Assembly: GCF_021654775.1 (NCBI RefSeq)
Contig: NZ_AP025343.1
Location: forward strand, 4,307,501-4,371,500
Length of the DNA stretch: 64,000 nt
Source of the DNA: Paenibacillus azoreducens
GTDB taxonomy: Bacteria > Bacillota > Bacilli > Paenibacillales > Paenibacillaceae
Reading direction: 5' to 3'
Under the pieces are notes generated by a model. It was not told the DNA's origin and did no database searches. It saw nothing but the letters and a program-made list of their open reading frames with translations. This document shows positions 16,406-25,679 of this stretch, piece after piece. The position numbers were made by a program, and so were the translations under genes. Every line of letters starts with the position of its first letter. The first letter of the stretch is position 1.

Positions 16406-16899
16406 TCTAACGGACATTACAGCCGCTAAGAGGCTAAAAATAGCCATTTTTAAATTTTAACGGACACCACGGCGCTTAATTGCTCCAAAACACCGCCCCA
16501 AAGGGACTTTTTGAATAAATAGCGGCGCCTGTGTCCGTTAAAAATCAAAATGGTCGAAATTATCCTCGATAGCGTCCGCTGTGTCCGTTAGAATCAAATA
16601 TGGCGCGTGACGGTCAGGCGATGTTTGATTCTAACGAAACTTGGGAGCGTTATTCAGGTACATTGGGGCTTTTGCGCACTCTTGACGGTACCTGTTTAAT
16701 CCACGCGGGATTCTAACGAAACAGTGGAGCGCTATTCAGCCAAAACGGAGCCTCTACGATTTCTAACGAAACTGCGAATCGCTATTCTGCCAAAATGATG
16801 ATGATCTAGCCATGTTTCGGCCCGATAACGATATGTAGTTACATTAGGTTTAAATTGGACGCGAGTTTGCAAAAATAGCATGTCCTAGTTTCGTTAGCA
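16406..16899. repeat. Double cluster of TAACGGACA and TAACGAAAC short repeats
   Basis: First group: forward TAACGGACA copies at about 16406 and 16455, inverted TGTCCGTTA copies at about 16517 and 16568. Second group: forward CTAACGAAAC copies at about 16629, 16711 and 16761 (each followed by GAGCG/AATCG and TATTC), inverted copies near 16822 (degenerate) and 16873 (GTTTCGTTAG). Copies are about 25 bp. The stretch 16285-17036 has no gene I can support. Confidence 0.85.
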
Positions 16900-17036
16900 G
16901 TAACCATGTGGGAGCACCATCATATCACGGCAGCGGCACGACAGCATCAATCATACAACGGACTTTGGCGCACATTATCCGCGTCATCACATTGTTATGT
17001 TTTCCACGTTATCACGTTATCCACCACATTGTCACG

Positions 17037-17657
17037 TTATCCTTTGATTAGTGTATGTATCATAACCTTCAAGCCCTTCAGCATAGTCTCATGCGACAAG
17101 GAAGGCAGACTTGGTTTGGCTGCAGACATCTCTTCCGAAGCTGGGAAGTGGACGAAACCGCCGATCATCGGAAGCTGATTGGTGCGGATGTAATCTAGAA
17201 GAGCATACATCGTATTATTGCAAATAAATGTCCCTGCCGAATAAGAGATCGAAGCCGGGACGCCTTGTTCCTTCATGCCGTCGACCATCTTGCGCACTGG
17301 CAGCAGGCTGAACAAACCGTCAGGACCGTCCGGATTAATGCGCTCTTCATAGGGACGATTCCCGTTATTATCAGCAACACTGGATTCTTTTGGTACCTCT
17401 TTCAAATTAATCGCGATTTGTTCCGGCGTAATCGCAGTTCGTCCGGAAGCAAGCCCACAGCAGATGACGGCATCCGGCCGGATCGCTTCCACCGCCGCAA
17501 GCAGCTTGTCCGCGCATTCGTCAAAAACGACCGGCAGCAGCAATGTATGAATCTCAGCCCCGGCAATATCTTCTTTCCCGATGTCTGCCAGCAGCCTCTC
17601 CGTCGGATTAATCGTATCGCCCCCAAATGGCTCAAATGCAGTGATCAATATCTTCAT
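17037..17657 (-). CDS. pcp: Pyrrolidone-carboxylate peptidase (pyroglutamyl peptidase I)
   Basis: A 206-residue cytoplasmic cysteine peptidase (family C15) that removes N-terminal pyroglutamate from peptides. The start MKILITAFEPFGGDTINPT is diagnostic, and the catalytic triad is visible as E79 (TPEQIAIN), C146 (SAGTFICNN) and H170 (GFVHFP). Length is normal. It follows pxpA by 47 bp, so pyroglutamate released here can be opened by the PxpABC enzyme encoded just upstream: one salvage operon. ATG at 17657 has GGGGAGGATA upstream. Confidence 0.96.
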   Translation of the reverse strand: MKILITAFEPFGGDTINPTERLLADIGKEDIAGAEIHTLLLPVVFDECADKLLAAVEAIRPDAVICCGLASGRTAITPEQIAINLKEVPKESSVADNNGNRPYEERINPDGPDGLFSLLPVRKMVDGMKEQGVPASISYSAGTFICNNTMYALLDYIRTNQLPMIGGFVHFPASEEMSAAKPSLPSLSHETMLKGLKVMIHTLIKG

Positions 17658-17704
17658 TTCAATATCCTCCCCTGGCCGATTAAAAATAAAATATGACTAT
17701 ATAG

Positions 17705-18460
17705 CTAAAAAGCACACAGCGTTATATCTTCCTTTTCAAGCGCAGCTCTCAGCATTTGTGCAAAAGAAAGAGCATGCTCGCCGTCGCCGTGAATGCATAC
17801 CGTATCCGCGGCGATGGCGATGGTTCTGCCGCTGGCCGTAGTTACCGTCCCTTCCTTGACCATTTGAAGCACTTGCTTCACCGCCTGTTCCGGATCGCCG
17901 ATTACCGCCCCCGGCATCCCCCGTGGCATCAGCGTCCCGTCCTCCATATAAGTCCGGTCCGCAAACACCTCCGCTGCAGTGCGCAGCCCTCTGGCTCTGC
18001 CTGCGGCGATCAGCTCGCTTCCGGCAAGCCCATATAAAACAAGGGCTGCATCCGTCTTGTATACAGCCTCCGCAACGGCCTCTGCCAGCGGTCTTTCCAC
18101 CGCTGCCATATTATAAAGCGCGCCATGCGGCTTCACATGTCTCAGGGCTGTCCCTTCCTGCTTCACAAAAGCCTGCAGCGCCCCGATCTGGTACGTGACC
18201 ATGTCATAAACTTCCCCGGCTGTAACCTCCATCCGCCGCCGGCCAAAACCCGCCAAATCGGGCAGACCCGGATGGGCGCCAATGGATACGCCTTTGCGGA
18301 CTGCCATCCGGACCGTGTTTCTCATCACAGAAGGATCGCCGGCATGGAAACCGCACGCAATATTCGCGGATGTAATTTCATTTAACAGGTCTGCATCGGC
18401 CCCAAGCCGGTAGCGCCCAAAGCTTTCCCCCATATCACAATTCAAATCCACCCGCAGCAT
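17705..18460 (-). CDS. pxpA: 5-oxoprolinase subunit A (LamB/YcsF family)
   Basis: A 251-residue member of the LamB/YcsF family, starting [14 protein letters not shown], with [15 protein letters not shown] and [17 protein letters not shown], all hallmark blocks. PxpA, PxpB and PxpC together hydrolyse 5-oxoproline to glutamate using ATP. The gene starts 2 bp after pxpC ends, so the two are probably translationally coupled. Bacillus names for this set (ycsF, kipI, kipA) come from a sporulation-kinase-inhibitor context that is less likely to be the main role here. Confidence 0.95.
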   Translation of the reverse strand: MLRVDLNCDMGESFGRYRLGADADLLNEITSANIACGFHAGDPSVMRNTVRMAVRKGVSIGAHPGLPDLAGFGRRRMEVTAGEVYDMVTYQIGALQAFVKQEGTALRHVKPHGALYNMAAVERPLAEAVAEAVYKTDAALVLYGLAGSELIAAGRARGLRTAAEVFADRTYMEDGTLMPRGMPGAVIGDPEQAVKQVLQMVKEGTVTTASGRTIAIAADTVCIHGDGEHALSFAQMLRAALEKEDITLCAF

Positions 18461-18462
18461 CG

Positions 18463-19467
18463 TCAGTCCTCCTTTAACTTGTAGTTTATCATTCGGCGCA
18501 GAAGCCTCAATTCCCGGGCTGCTTCACAGTAGAGTCTCTCCGCCTCTGCAATTGAAACCTCGCGAAAGCGGATGCTGCCTCCGGGCGGAAGCTGGGCTAC
18601 CAGCGGCAAATCGACAGAAATGACCTGCGCTATTTTCGGATACCCGCCAAGCGTTTGCCTGTCTGCCATCAAGATGATCGGCTGGCCATCCGCCGGGACC
18701 TGCACGGTTCCATCCGCCACTCCTTCCGAAATATACTCCCGCTGCGTTTCCAGCAGCAGCGGCGGGCCAGACAACCGGTATCCCATCCGGTCCGAATCCG
18801 GTTGAACCCGATAGCTTTCCGCAATTAAGCGCTGTATCGCTTCCTCCCGAAAATCTCCGTATTCTCTTCCTCTGGTGACCCGGACCACCATGTCAGTTCC
18901 GCCATAGCCATCGCGGGGAGCAGCCGACCATGCCGGAGCGCAAAAAACCTCGCTTGCCGAATTCGCAGCTCCGACAAAAAGGGGCTTATCCGCATGGCGG
19001 GTAAGCTTAACCGGAATCATGTCTCCGGCCTGCAAAGATCTGCCATGCAAACCCCCGACTTTAGCCCGAAGATAAGTGCTGCGGCTCCCCATCACCTGTG
19101 GAACATCCAGCCCGCCGGCAGCCGCCAGGTAAGCACGGCATCCGGAGACGGGACGTTTGAATGAAAGCTCGCTGCCTGCGCGAAACCAGACCGGACGCCA
19201 CATCGGAACGGCAATCCTGCCGCATACCGGCGCCAAATTCGCTCCCGTAATCGCAACCAGCATATCCCGGTTGAAACGCACCGAAAATCCGGACCATGTG
19301 ATCTCAAGCGCCGCTTCGCAGGCATGATTCCCGACAAGCCAGTTCGCCAGACGATGGGCATAACCGTCCATTGCTCCGGTTTTAGGGATTCCGTATTTGG
19401 CGTACCCTTTCCTGCCCAAATCCTGCACGGTAGTAAGCAATCCCGGCTTCACAACCTCCATGCTCAT
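18463..19467 (-). CDS. pxpC: 5-oxoprolinase subunit C (biotin-dependent carboxyltransferase family, KipA-like)
   Basis: A 334-residue protein of the AHS2/carboxyltransferase C-D family. Visible blocks are [20 protein letters not shown] at the N-terminus, [17 protein letters not shown], a central ITGANLAPV and a C-terminal [16 protein letters not shown]. It forms the oxoprolinase with PxpA and PxpB. Its ATG overlaps the pxpB stop by 4 bp (ATGA), a coupling arrangement usual for this operon. Length is normal. Confidence 0.94.
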   Translation of the reverse strand: MSMEVVKPGLLTTVQDLGRKGYAKYGIPKTGAMDGYAHRLANWLVGNHACEAALEITWSGFSVRFNRDMLVAITGANLAPVCGRIAVPMWRPVWFRAGSELSFKRPVSGCRAYLAAAGGLDVPQVMGSRSTYLRAKVGGLHGRSLQAGDMIPVKLTRHADKPLFVGAANSASEVFCAPAWSAAPRDGYGGTDMVVRVTRGREYGDFREEAIQRLIAESYRVQPDSDRMGYRLSGPPLLLETQREYISEGVADGTVQVPADGQPIILMADRQTLGGYPKIAQVISVDLPLVAQLPPGGSIRFREVSIAEAERLYCEAARELRLLRRMINYKLKED

Positions 19468-20201
19468 CTGCTTCCACCTGCCAATCGCTCATATTCGGAT
19501 GGGTCTATCACCTTAAACCGGATATACTGTCCGCTCTTTAGCAAAACGGGCGGGTCCTGCTCCGGCTGAAATAAAGCGAGCGGCGTTCTCCCGATAATTT
19601 GCCATCCGCCCGGAGTTTCAAGCGGATATATTCCGGTTTGGCTGCCCGCGATGCCGACCGATCCGGCAGGGATGCAAAGCCTCGGCGTTGCCCTTCTGGG
19701 CGCGCTAATGCCGTCCGGAAGGCCTCCCAAATACGGAAATCCGGGGGCAAATCCCAAGGCATACACCAAAAGCTCCCGGCTGGTATGTATATGAATAACT
19801 TCCTTTTCATCCAGACCGTTCACTTCCGCCACATAAGCAAGGTCTGGACCATATTCGCCGCCGTAACAAACCGGAATTTCAACCACTTCGCGAGGCCTTG
19901 TTCCGTCTGCCACGATGGACTCAAACCGTTTGCCGATGAGCGAGCTCACGTAATCAAAAGCCGTTCCGTTTCCTTCGGCATTCTTCACCTGAAGCAAATC
20001 ATAATAAACGGTTAACGTCGTAAATGAAGGAACGCATTCCAGATAACCGGGAAATGGGTCGGTTTCGAGTCGTGCCGCCGCTGCTTGAACCCATTCGTGA
20101 ACCTGCTCGCCAATGTGGTTTCCAAATTCGACCAACAGTGCAGATTCCCCAATCGCTGTCATATTGAGCTTATGCATACCGGTATCTTTATCTCCCTTCA
20201 T
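19464..20201 (-). CDS. pxpB: 5-oxoprolinase subunit B (KipI-like)
   Basis: A 245-residue AHS1/KipI family protein, with GESALLVEFGN near the start, VPSFTTLTVYYD, EIPVCYGGEYGPDL and the diagnostic FAPGFPYLGGLPDGI, then IAGSQTGIYPLETPGGWQIIGRTP. It is the second carboxyltransferase-like subunit of oxoprolinase. First gene of the pxpB-pxpC-pxpA-pcp operon. The start is uncertain: ATG at 20201 has a weak AGAG site, and an internal ATG eight codons later has GGGAG at long spacing. Confidence 0.93.
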   Translation of the reverse strand: MKGDKDTGMHKLNMTAIGESALLVEFGNHIGEQVHEWVQAAAARLETDPFPGYLECVPSFTTLTVYYDLLQVKNAEGNGTAFDYVSSLIGKRFESIVADGTRPREVVEIPVCYGGEYGPDLAYVAEVNGLDEKEVIHIHTSRELLVYALGFAPGFPYLGGLPDGISAPRRATPRLCIPAGSVGIAGSQTGIYPLETPGGWQIIGRTPLALFQPEQDPPVLLKSGQYIRFKVIDPSEYERLAGGSR

Positions 20202-20304
20202 GCTGTATCTATCTCTTTATTTTAGGCGTTTGAACGGGCAGACCGCAATATTTGATGGAACAAACAGGCTCAAATTATTAATCAATGCTTGATCGGCAAA
20301 TGAA

Positions 20305-20346
20305 AAACCGCAGCCTTCCTCTTTTTAAGAAGATCATGCTGCGGTT
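20305..20346 (-). terminator. Terminator of the YitT-family gene
   Basis: GAACCGCAG ... CTGCGGTTTTTC on the minus strand, 60 bp past the yitT stop. The rest of 20202-20406 holds nothing else clear. Confidence 0.75.
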
Positions 20347-20406
20347 CCATTCTTTGCTTTGGGAATGCCGAGATGCCTTTCATGCCGGATCAAAATCCCC
20401 ATTCCA

Positions 20407-21243
20407 TTATTTTGACAGATCAATAAAACCTTCCCCAAAGACGTCTCTAACATCATGAATCGTAATAAAGGCTTCCTTGTCCACTGCTCTTACAATCTTT
20501 TTAAGCGTGGACACTTCCTGCTTGTTAATGACGACGTACAATACTTCTTTCGGTGATTTCGTATAGTAGCCGTATCCCGGAAATACGGTGACGCCGCGTT
20601 CCATCGTGTTGTTGATTTCCTGCGCGATATGATCGTATTCCTTCGAAATAATCGTGACGGCTTTACGCGGGTTAAGCCCTTCGATAATAAACTCCATCAC
20701 CTTCGTACCGACGAAGAGCATGACAATCGTCAGCATCAAACTTTGCGCGCCAATGATGAAAAACGATGCAAATACCACGATCAAATCAAAAAAGAGCAGC
20801 GCATAGCTGATATTCCAATCCCAGTATTTATGGGCGATCCGCGCCAAAATAACGCTGCCGGCCGTCGTCCCCCCCGCACGTACGATCAGACCGATGCCGA
20901 CTCCGGCAAACACGCCGCCAAAGATCGCGTTAAGGAGCAGTTCGTTCGAATTCACGGTCCATCCTTCGGTCAAGTGCAGGAATAAAGAGTTGCAGGCGAT
21001 GGCAATGATCGTGTAGAATGTCGTCTGCTTGTCCAAAAATTTATAGCCGACAACAAGCAAAATCGCGTTCAAAATCAAGTTCATGATACTTGGAGACCAG
21101 TTAAACAGATAATACAAAATGATGGTCAGCCCTGTCACGCCGCCCTCGGACAAATCATGCGGAATGACGAACAAGTTGACGTCAAGAGCAAAAATAAACG
21201 AACCCAAGATAATCAAAAGAATGTCAGCAATTTTTCTTTTCAT
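20407..21243 (-). CDS. YitT family membrane protein
   Basis: A 278-residue protein with five to six N-terminal membrane helices (DUF161) and a soluble C-terminal DUF2179 domain (about 200-275) with GVTVFPGYGYYTKSPKEVLYVV. Motifs GSFIFALDVNLFVIPHDLSEGGVTG and GVGIGLIVRAGGTTAGS mark the family. Its function is unsettled; a transport or small-ligand sensing role has been suggested for relatives. I place the start at ATG 21241-21243, beside KRKIADILLII, with AGAGG ten bases upstream; a longer frame to 21300 adds an unusual hydrophilic N-terminus. Monocistronic. Confidence 0.88.
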   Translation of the reverse strand: MKRKIADILLIILGSFIFALDVNLFVIPHDLSEGGVTGLTIILYYLFNWSPSIMNLILNAILLVVGYKFLDKQTTFYTIIAIACNSLFLHLTEGWTVNSNELLLNAIFGGVFAGVGIGLIVRAGGTTAGSVILARIAHKYWDWNISYALLFFDLIVVFASFFIIGAQSLMLTIVMLFVGTKVMEFIIEGLNPRKAVTIISKEYDHIAQEINNTMERGVTVFPGYGYYTKSPKEVLYVVINKQEVSTLKKIVRAVDKEAFITIHDVRDVFGEGFIDLSK

Positions 21244-21434
21244 AGCATGAATGCCTCTTCCGCTTTCATTATTCATAGACATAACCCTAATTAAAGACAC
21301 AACTCTTATATTTTATAAGTCTTGTCCAAGGTTCGTCAACACGAAAAATCTCATCAAAACGCGAAATAACCCCATATAGAGTATCGGAAAGAAGTCGACG
21401 CTTCTTACAGAGGGGCGCTTTTGCGGAGAAAAAG

Positions 21435-21490
21435 TACGGAGTGACGTATAGCCTTTGAAGCTTACTCCGATTATTTTGCGGGGACCCCGG
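21435..21490. repeat. 57-bp palindromic dispersed repeat, degenerate copy 2
   Basis: TACGGAGTGACGTATAGCC ... GCTTACTCCGATTATTTTGCGGGGACCCC aligns with 7373-7430 and 22667-22724. The outer arm is lost, but GGAGT/ACTCC creates an alternative stem. Confidence 0.65.
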
Positions 21491-21498
21491 CTTCCGAT

Positions 21499-21617
21499 AT
21501 AAGAAAAACGTCTATCGACGTACTTTCTAGGAAGACAGATCGCATTTAGCGGATGTTTTTCTTGCGATTATAGAATTGTTCAGCGTAGCAAGAAAATTTA
21601 TAAATTCTATAATCTTC
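21499..21617. repeat. Double-hairpin element, dispersed copy
   Basis: ATAAGAAAAACGTCTATCGAC ... GTTTTTCTT forms hairpin 1; GATTATAGAATTGTTCAGC ... AAATTCTATAATC forms hairpin 2. Nearly identical to 39837-39957 and 42879-42994. It directly abuts the L,D-transpeptidase terminator. Confidence 0.9.
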
Positions 21618-21645
21618 AAAAAAAATCCGCGGAAACCGCGGATTT
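21618..21645 (-). terminator. Terminator of the L,D-transpeptidase gene
   Basis: ATCCGCGG-TTT-CCGCGGAT followed by eight T on the minus strand, 12 bp past the stop codon. Confidence 0.85.
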
Positions 21646-21657
21646 AAGGACTATATA

Positions 21658-22587
21658 TCATTGGGATGATTGAATGGAGACCGTATTTGAAGGAGCATCC
21701 CACCCGACAGAGTAACCTGAAAGCTGGGAGAAATCTCTAAGCGGCAGCATCAAGGCATCATTTCGATACCGTGAAGCCGTAATTTTGATGGTCTTGCCGT
21801 TCACGCTTGCTTGACTCGACAACGCTTTATGAATAATGGTCCGGCTTCCGATCGTCAGGGTCGCTGTTTTCGTTTGGTTGTTCCACAACACCTCCCCGCC
21901 CAACAATTCGATGCATGCCCGTAAAGGAACATAAATCCGGGAATCATACAGGACGATATCGCTTAAAAGTGCCGATTCCCTATTGTTGACCAGCAGCCTC
22001 CCCTCAAATTTCTGTTCGCCTACCTGGTAACCTGAATTTCGTGCAATTTCCTCGAATGAAAGCTTGGATGAAGTAATGATGGCTGTCGTATGAAGCTGCA
22101 CCTTCGGAAAAAGCCAATGGATATCATCGTTGTACATTCGGATACATCCGGCACTGACATATTTCCCGATGGACTTTTTATTGCTGTTCCCATGGATCGC
22201 ATATGTCGTTCCTCTCGTTCCATTGACATCAAGCCCGATCCAGCGGTCGCCAAGGGGATTTCTTGGATCGCCTCCCGGAATTTTTTCTTTGTAATACGGA
22301 CGGTTTTTAATCTTGTTCACGATTTCAAAGCTGCCTTCCGGCGTTAATGAAGGACTTTTGCCGGTCGCTACGGGGAATACCTTGATCAGGGTTCCATTTT
22401 GGAAAAAAGCCAATTTATTCGTTTTTTTGTTGACGATAATCAGATCGCTGCCCGCATTCCGTGTGTCCGCATGCACAGTTACGGGGATGATCCAGCCCAA
22501 AAGCATAATAAGTATCATTGCTGCGAATGGGCGGTGACGAGTACTTAGAATAAGAGAGCCTCCTTTCTTGTATCGATCATTAGCCAT
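21658..22587 (-). CDS. L,D-transpeptidase (YkuD) with copper-amine-oxidase-like C-terminal domain
   Basis: Exported wall enzyme of about 300 residues. A signal sequence (MILIMLLGWIIPVTVHA) leads into a YkuD catalytic domain starting DLIIVNKKTNKLAFF, with the active-site block AIHGNSNKKSIGKYVSAGCIRM (His, then Ser-x-Gly-Cys-x-Arg), and a C-terminal domain (about the last 105 residues: SRIYVPLRACIELLGG, ALMLPLRDFSQLSGYSVGW), a non-catalytic stalk common in Paenibacillus surface proteins. It would make 3-3 cross-links in peptidoglycan, perhaps in the spore. The start is unclear: the only good ribosome binding site (AAAGGAGG) stands seven bases before an in-frame ATT at 22551, while ATG 22587, used here, has none. 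Confidence 0.85.
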   Translation of the reverse strand: MANDRYKKGGSLILSTRHRPFAAMILIMLLGWIIPVTVHADTRNAGSDLIIVNKKTNKLAFFQNGTLIKVFPVATGKSPSLTPEGSFEIVNKIKNRPYYKEKIPGGDPRNPLGDRWIGLDVNGTRGTTYAIHGNSNKKSIGKYVSAGCIRMYNDDIHWLFPKVQLHTTAIITSSKLSFEEIARNSGYQVGEQKFEGRLLVNNRESALLSDIVLYDSRIYVPLRACIELLGGEVLWNNQTKTATLTIGSRTIIHKALSSQASVNGKTIKITASRYRNDALMLPLRDFSQLSGYSVGWDAPSNTVSIQSSQ

Positions 22588-22666
22588 TATATGGGGAGGT
22601 ACGGGTGTCCTATCACCATTCATGTGAATTGTAGTGGAATTGTAACTATTTGTAAACGGTAAACAC

Positions 22667-22724
22667 CCCCACAAAGTGACGTGCAGCCTTCGAAGCTTAT
22701 TCCGATTACTTTGCGGGGACCCCC
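22667..22724. repeat. 57-bp palindromic dispersed repeat, copy 3
   Basis: CCCCACAAAGTGACGTGCAG ... CCGATTACTTTGCGGGG, about 95% identical to copy 1 at 7373-7430; the difference lies in GTGTGGCC vs GTGCAGCC. Confidence 0.8.
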
Positions 22725-22756
22725 GGAACTTTTATTAATTTTTTTATTGCAAAAAA

Positions 22757-22774
22757 CTGCGGCATCAGCCGCAG
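22757..22774 (-). terminator. Terminator of the DHA2 exporter gene
   Basis: CTGCGGC-TGAT-GCCGCAG followed by six T on the minus strand, just past the stop codon. Confidence 0.85.
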
Positions 22775-22782
22775 CTTTGGGT

Positions 22783-24363
22783 TTAACGCACCGCCTGGCA
22801 TTCTTTCCTTTCTTTTGGGCTTGCCGCATGTTCATCCAGGACAGTGGATCCTTCGGTTGCAGCCCCGGACGCGTCAAGCTTGGCCCTGCCCATAAACAAG
22901 GTTGCCGCACAGGCCAGCAGGACGGGAAGAACGGCCCAAGCGAAGGTGTGCGTAATGGATGAAGATAAAGCTTGCGAAACGGAATGGACCAATTCATTTG
23001 GAATGAGCGATCTGCTCTGCTCCGACAATAGCACATGCGGATCGTCGATCCGAAGGGATGCCGAAGCCCCTTCGCTTCCGCTGAATAGCTTGTTCATCCG
23101 TCCTGTAAATGCATGGTTTTGAATCATCCCGAACATGGTAATGCCAAGAGTCATGCCAAGCGATCGCAGGAAGTTGAAAGTCGAGCTGGCGGTTCCACGC
23201 TGCCGGTATGATAAACCGTGAATGCATGCATTGCTGAGTACCGAAAAGGAAGCGCCTATTCCAAGTCCCACCAGAATCATGTACATCGTCACTTCAAACC
23301 GGGAAGATTCCGGGCCGAGCGTAGTCAAAAGCAATACGCCAACCAACAGCAAAAACAGCGTGGACAACATGATCGAACGATATGAAATACGGATCATCAG
23401 ATTTCCGGCGATCGTTGCCGTAACAACCGATCCGACCATCATCGGCAGCAGCACCATGCCGGAGTTCGTAGCCGAACCGCCCAATACGCCTTGAACATAA
23501 ATCGGAATGTACACGGATGCAGCAACGAATGCGGCACCGCTGAAAAATCCGATCACAACGCTGGAGGCATAAATTCGGTTCTTAAATAACCCGAAGGTGA
23601 TGATAGGTTCTTTGGCTTTGGTCTCGCAGTAAAGGAATACGGCTGTCAGCAGCACAAAACCTCCAAACAAGCTTATGATCTCAATCGAATCCCAAGCCAG
23701 CTGTTTCCCTCCCATTTCAAGCGCAAACATCAGACATACAACAGCGCCAAGCAGAGTAGCGGCCCCCGCCCAATCAATCGGCTGTTTGGAGTGCTCATGA
23801 GACTCCTTGTAAAACATCATGATCATAAGCAGCGCCGCAAGCCCAAGCGGCAAATTGATATAGAAAATCCACTGCCAGGCGATATAATCAGTGATATAAG
23901 CACCGAGAAGCGGGCCGAAAATGCTGGAAATGCCAAACACGGCGCCGAAGAGACCGCCTAGTTTTCCGCGTTTTTCAAGCGGAACCGCATCAAACATGAT
24001 CGTAAACGCGATCGGAATCAGCGCTCCCCCGCCAATACCCTGAACCGCACGGAAAAGGGCCAGCTGCGTAATGGAGTGAGCCGTTCCGCAAAGCGCCGAG
24101 CCGATCATAAACAAGATAATCCCGAACACAAAAAATCTTTTTCTCCCGTACATGTCCGACAATTTGCCGAAAATCGGCATGCCGGCCATTTCCGCAACCA
24201 TGTATGCGGAGGTCACCCAGACAAACTTATCCATCCCTCCGATCTCTCCTACGATATTGCCCATAGCCGTCGCCACGATCGAATTGTCCATGGACGCCAT
24301 CAGGATGCCGAGCAAGAGTGCCGCGATCACGACGGACAATCGGCTTTCTTGTTGCTGTTTCAT
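22783..24363 (-). CDS. DHA2-family MFS drug exporter (EmrB/QacA type)
   Basis: A 526-residue transporter with about 14 membrane helices. LLGILMASMDNSIVATAM at the N-terminus carries the DHA2 helix-1 Asp, FGKLSDMYGRKRFF is motif A, and FGISSIFGPLLGAYI is motif C. It would expel hydrophobic or cationic drugs with proton antiport; substrate unknown. Start at ATG 24361-24363, seven bases after AAAAGGAGTGG; the frame extends upstream to 24447 but before that site. It lies 80 bp downstream of a WYL-domain regulator on the same strand, which probably controls it. Confidence 0.92.
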   Translation of the reverse strand: MKQQQESRLSVVIAALLLGILMASMDNSIVATAMGNIVGEIGGMDKFVWVTSAYMVAEMAGMPIFGKLSDMYGRKRFFVFGIILFMIGSALCGTAHSITQLALFRAVQGIGGGALIPIAFTIMFDAVPLEKRGKLGGLFGAVFGISSIFGPLLGAYITDYIAWQWIFYINLPLGLAALLMIMMFYKESHEHSKQPIDWAGAATLLGAVVCLMFALEMGGKQLAWDSIEIISLFGGFVLLTAVFLYCETKAKEPIITFGLFKNRIYASSVVIGFFSGAAFVAASVYIPIYVQGVLGGSATNSGMVLLPMMVGSVVTATIAGNLMIRISYRSIMLSTLFLLLVGVLLLTTLGPESSRFEVTMYMILVGLGIGASFSVLSNACIHGLSYRQRGTASSTFNFLRSLGMTLGITMFGMIQNHAFTGRMNKLFSGSEGASASLRIDDPHVLLSEQSRSLIPNELVHSVSQALSSSITHTFAWAVLPVLLACAATLFMGRAKLDASGAATEGSTVLDEHAASPKERKECQAVR

Positions 24364-24443
24364 TTGCAGACCACTCCTTTTCTCTTTCATTTCTTTTCTT
24401 TGGCCTGCGTCTATATTAAAAAAAGAAGTATGACAACGGACTG

Positions 24444-25373
24444 TCATACTTCCCGATAGTTATCCATCATTTTTTGCAGCTTAGCCTGAACGGCGTTTCT
24501 TACTTCCGGGGGCCCCATTACCACTGCACCATCTCCGAAACTGAGCAAAATCGGCAATAGCCACTTCGACAGGTCGGTGCTCTGTTTCTTTAGCAAAATT
24601 TCCAGCGAACCATCGTCGTTAAATTGCTTATCCGCTCCCACGAAAAAATCAAGCGCCCGCGCCATACAAGCCGAAGAAAAACGCAGCCTTACATCAATCA
24701 CATTCTTGTCATTGTCCGAATACTTCTTGCGATGATCATAAGGATTAGCCGGTTTCGGATCATGCTGGCGGGGGTGGAAATGCTCTCCGGTTACGACCAG
24801 AGACAAAATCCTTGGCAGTTTAAACTCCCGATACCCGCTTCGCATTCTGCAAAAAGCATGCAAATACCAAGAATCGTATTTATAATCCAAAAGTACCGGT
24901 TCTACAAACCGCTTTACCCGCTCGCCTTTGGCGCTCACATACTCAAATTGGAGTACAAGCTGCTTGGTAATGGCGTCTTTGAGCTCGCGCAAGGTTTCGT
25001 TATATGGTCTCCAGCTGCCGATATCCAGCGACATGCTTGGCTTCCCGGCCTGGTATACGGACTGCAGCTTATGGATCGTTTCCTCTGCTTTTTCGTCCTC
25101 AAAAATATCGGACATGCTCCGCAGAAGTGTTACGATGGAATTAACGTCATGGGAGCCGAGCAGGCTTTTGTCCATTTTATACTCTTCCATAATCCCATAA
25201 CCGCCGTTGACCCCTTGATAGGACACTACCGGGATGCCCGCAGCGCAGATCGCCTCGATATCACGATAGATGGTCCGTTGGGAAACATTATATTTTTCCG
25301 CGAGTGCCGAAGCCGATAAAATCTCGTGGTTCAGCAGCATGTAAATCATGGAGATTAGCCGTTCTAACTTCAT
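24444..25373 (-). CDS. YafY/DeoR-type transcriptional regulator with WYL domain
   Basis: A 309-residue regulator: N-terminal HTH_11 winged helix (about 5-60, ALAEKYNVSQRTIYRDIEAI), a WYL ligand-binding domain (about 135-205, LQFEYVSAKGERVKRFVEPV and YLHAFCRMRSGYREFKLPRI) and a WCX C-terminal extension (about 225-305). WYL regulators often respond to nucleic-acid or small-molecule ligands. Start at ATG 25373 with AAAGGTGG upstream. It precedes the DHA2 exporter, so local control of drug efflux is the simplest inference. Confidence 0.88.
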   Translation of the reverse strand: MKLERLISMIYMLLNHEILSASALAEKYNVSQRTIYRDIEAICAAGIPVVSYQGVNGGYGIMEEYKMDKSLLGSHDVNSIVTLLRSMSDIFEDEKAEETIHKLQSVYQAGKPSMSLDIGSWRPYNETLRELKDAITKQLVLQFEYVSAKGERVKRFVEPVLLDYKYDSWYLHAFCRMRSGYREFKLPRILSLVVTGEHFHPRQHDPKPANPYDHRKKYSDNDKNVIDVRLRFSSACMARALDFFVGADKQFNDDGSLEILLKKQSTDLSKWLLPILLSFGDGAVVMGPPEVRNAVQAKLQKMMDNYREV

Positions 25374-25422
25374 TTTCTGCCACCTTTATCATTACGAATT
25401 CGTTCAAAATAAATTATTTGTT

Positions 25423-25512
25423 TATAAGTTGAGCCAATGATTTGGACCGGATGAGTGCAGACAGGCGAGGTGTTCTTCCGATCGCTGTTGCTCCCGATTT
25501 CTATGATTTTAT
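25423..25512. repeat. Partial copy of the TATAAGTTGAAC element
   Basis: TATAAGTTGAGCCAATGATT, CGGATGAGTGCAG, then GATCGCTGTTGCTCCCGATT match the left half of the element at 46829-47024. The right inverted end is lost or strongly degraded (TAGTTCATTGACATA near 25578). A 64-codon open frame over it is not credible as a gene. Confidence 0.6.
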
Positions 25513-25618
25513 ATTCATTCCTGCTTCCTGTAAATCTGTATCGGCAGGGATCGCCTTCCCTCATTATAGTATCCTGGATAGTTCATTGACATATTTCTAA
25601 GCAAAGGCTATGTAATGC

Positions 25619-25649
25619 TTGACTATAACGTTACGTCGTAGTTCATAAT
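25619..25649 (+). promoter_or_regulatory. MerR-type promoter and operator
   Basis: TTGACT (25619-25624) and CATAAT (25644-25649) are separated by 19 bp, the overlong spacing MerR activators correct. The spacer holds the dyad ACTATAACGT-T-ACGTCGTAGT (25622-25642), 8 of 10 pairs matching, resembling known MerR operators. The target is the DUF2268/MerR operon that starts 30 bp downstream. Confidence 0.75.
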
Positions 25650-25679
25650 TAAATCAAATTTAATCAATGAGGTGACGTA

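Noticed and set aside
25370..25564. 64-codon minus-strand frame upstream of the WYL regulator
   Set aside because: Covers a dispersed repeat related to 46829-47024; no ribosome binding site.
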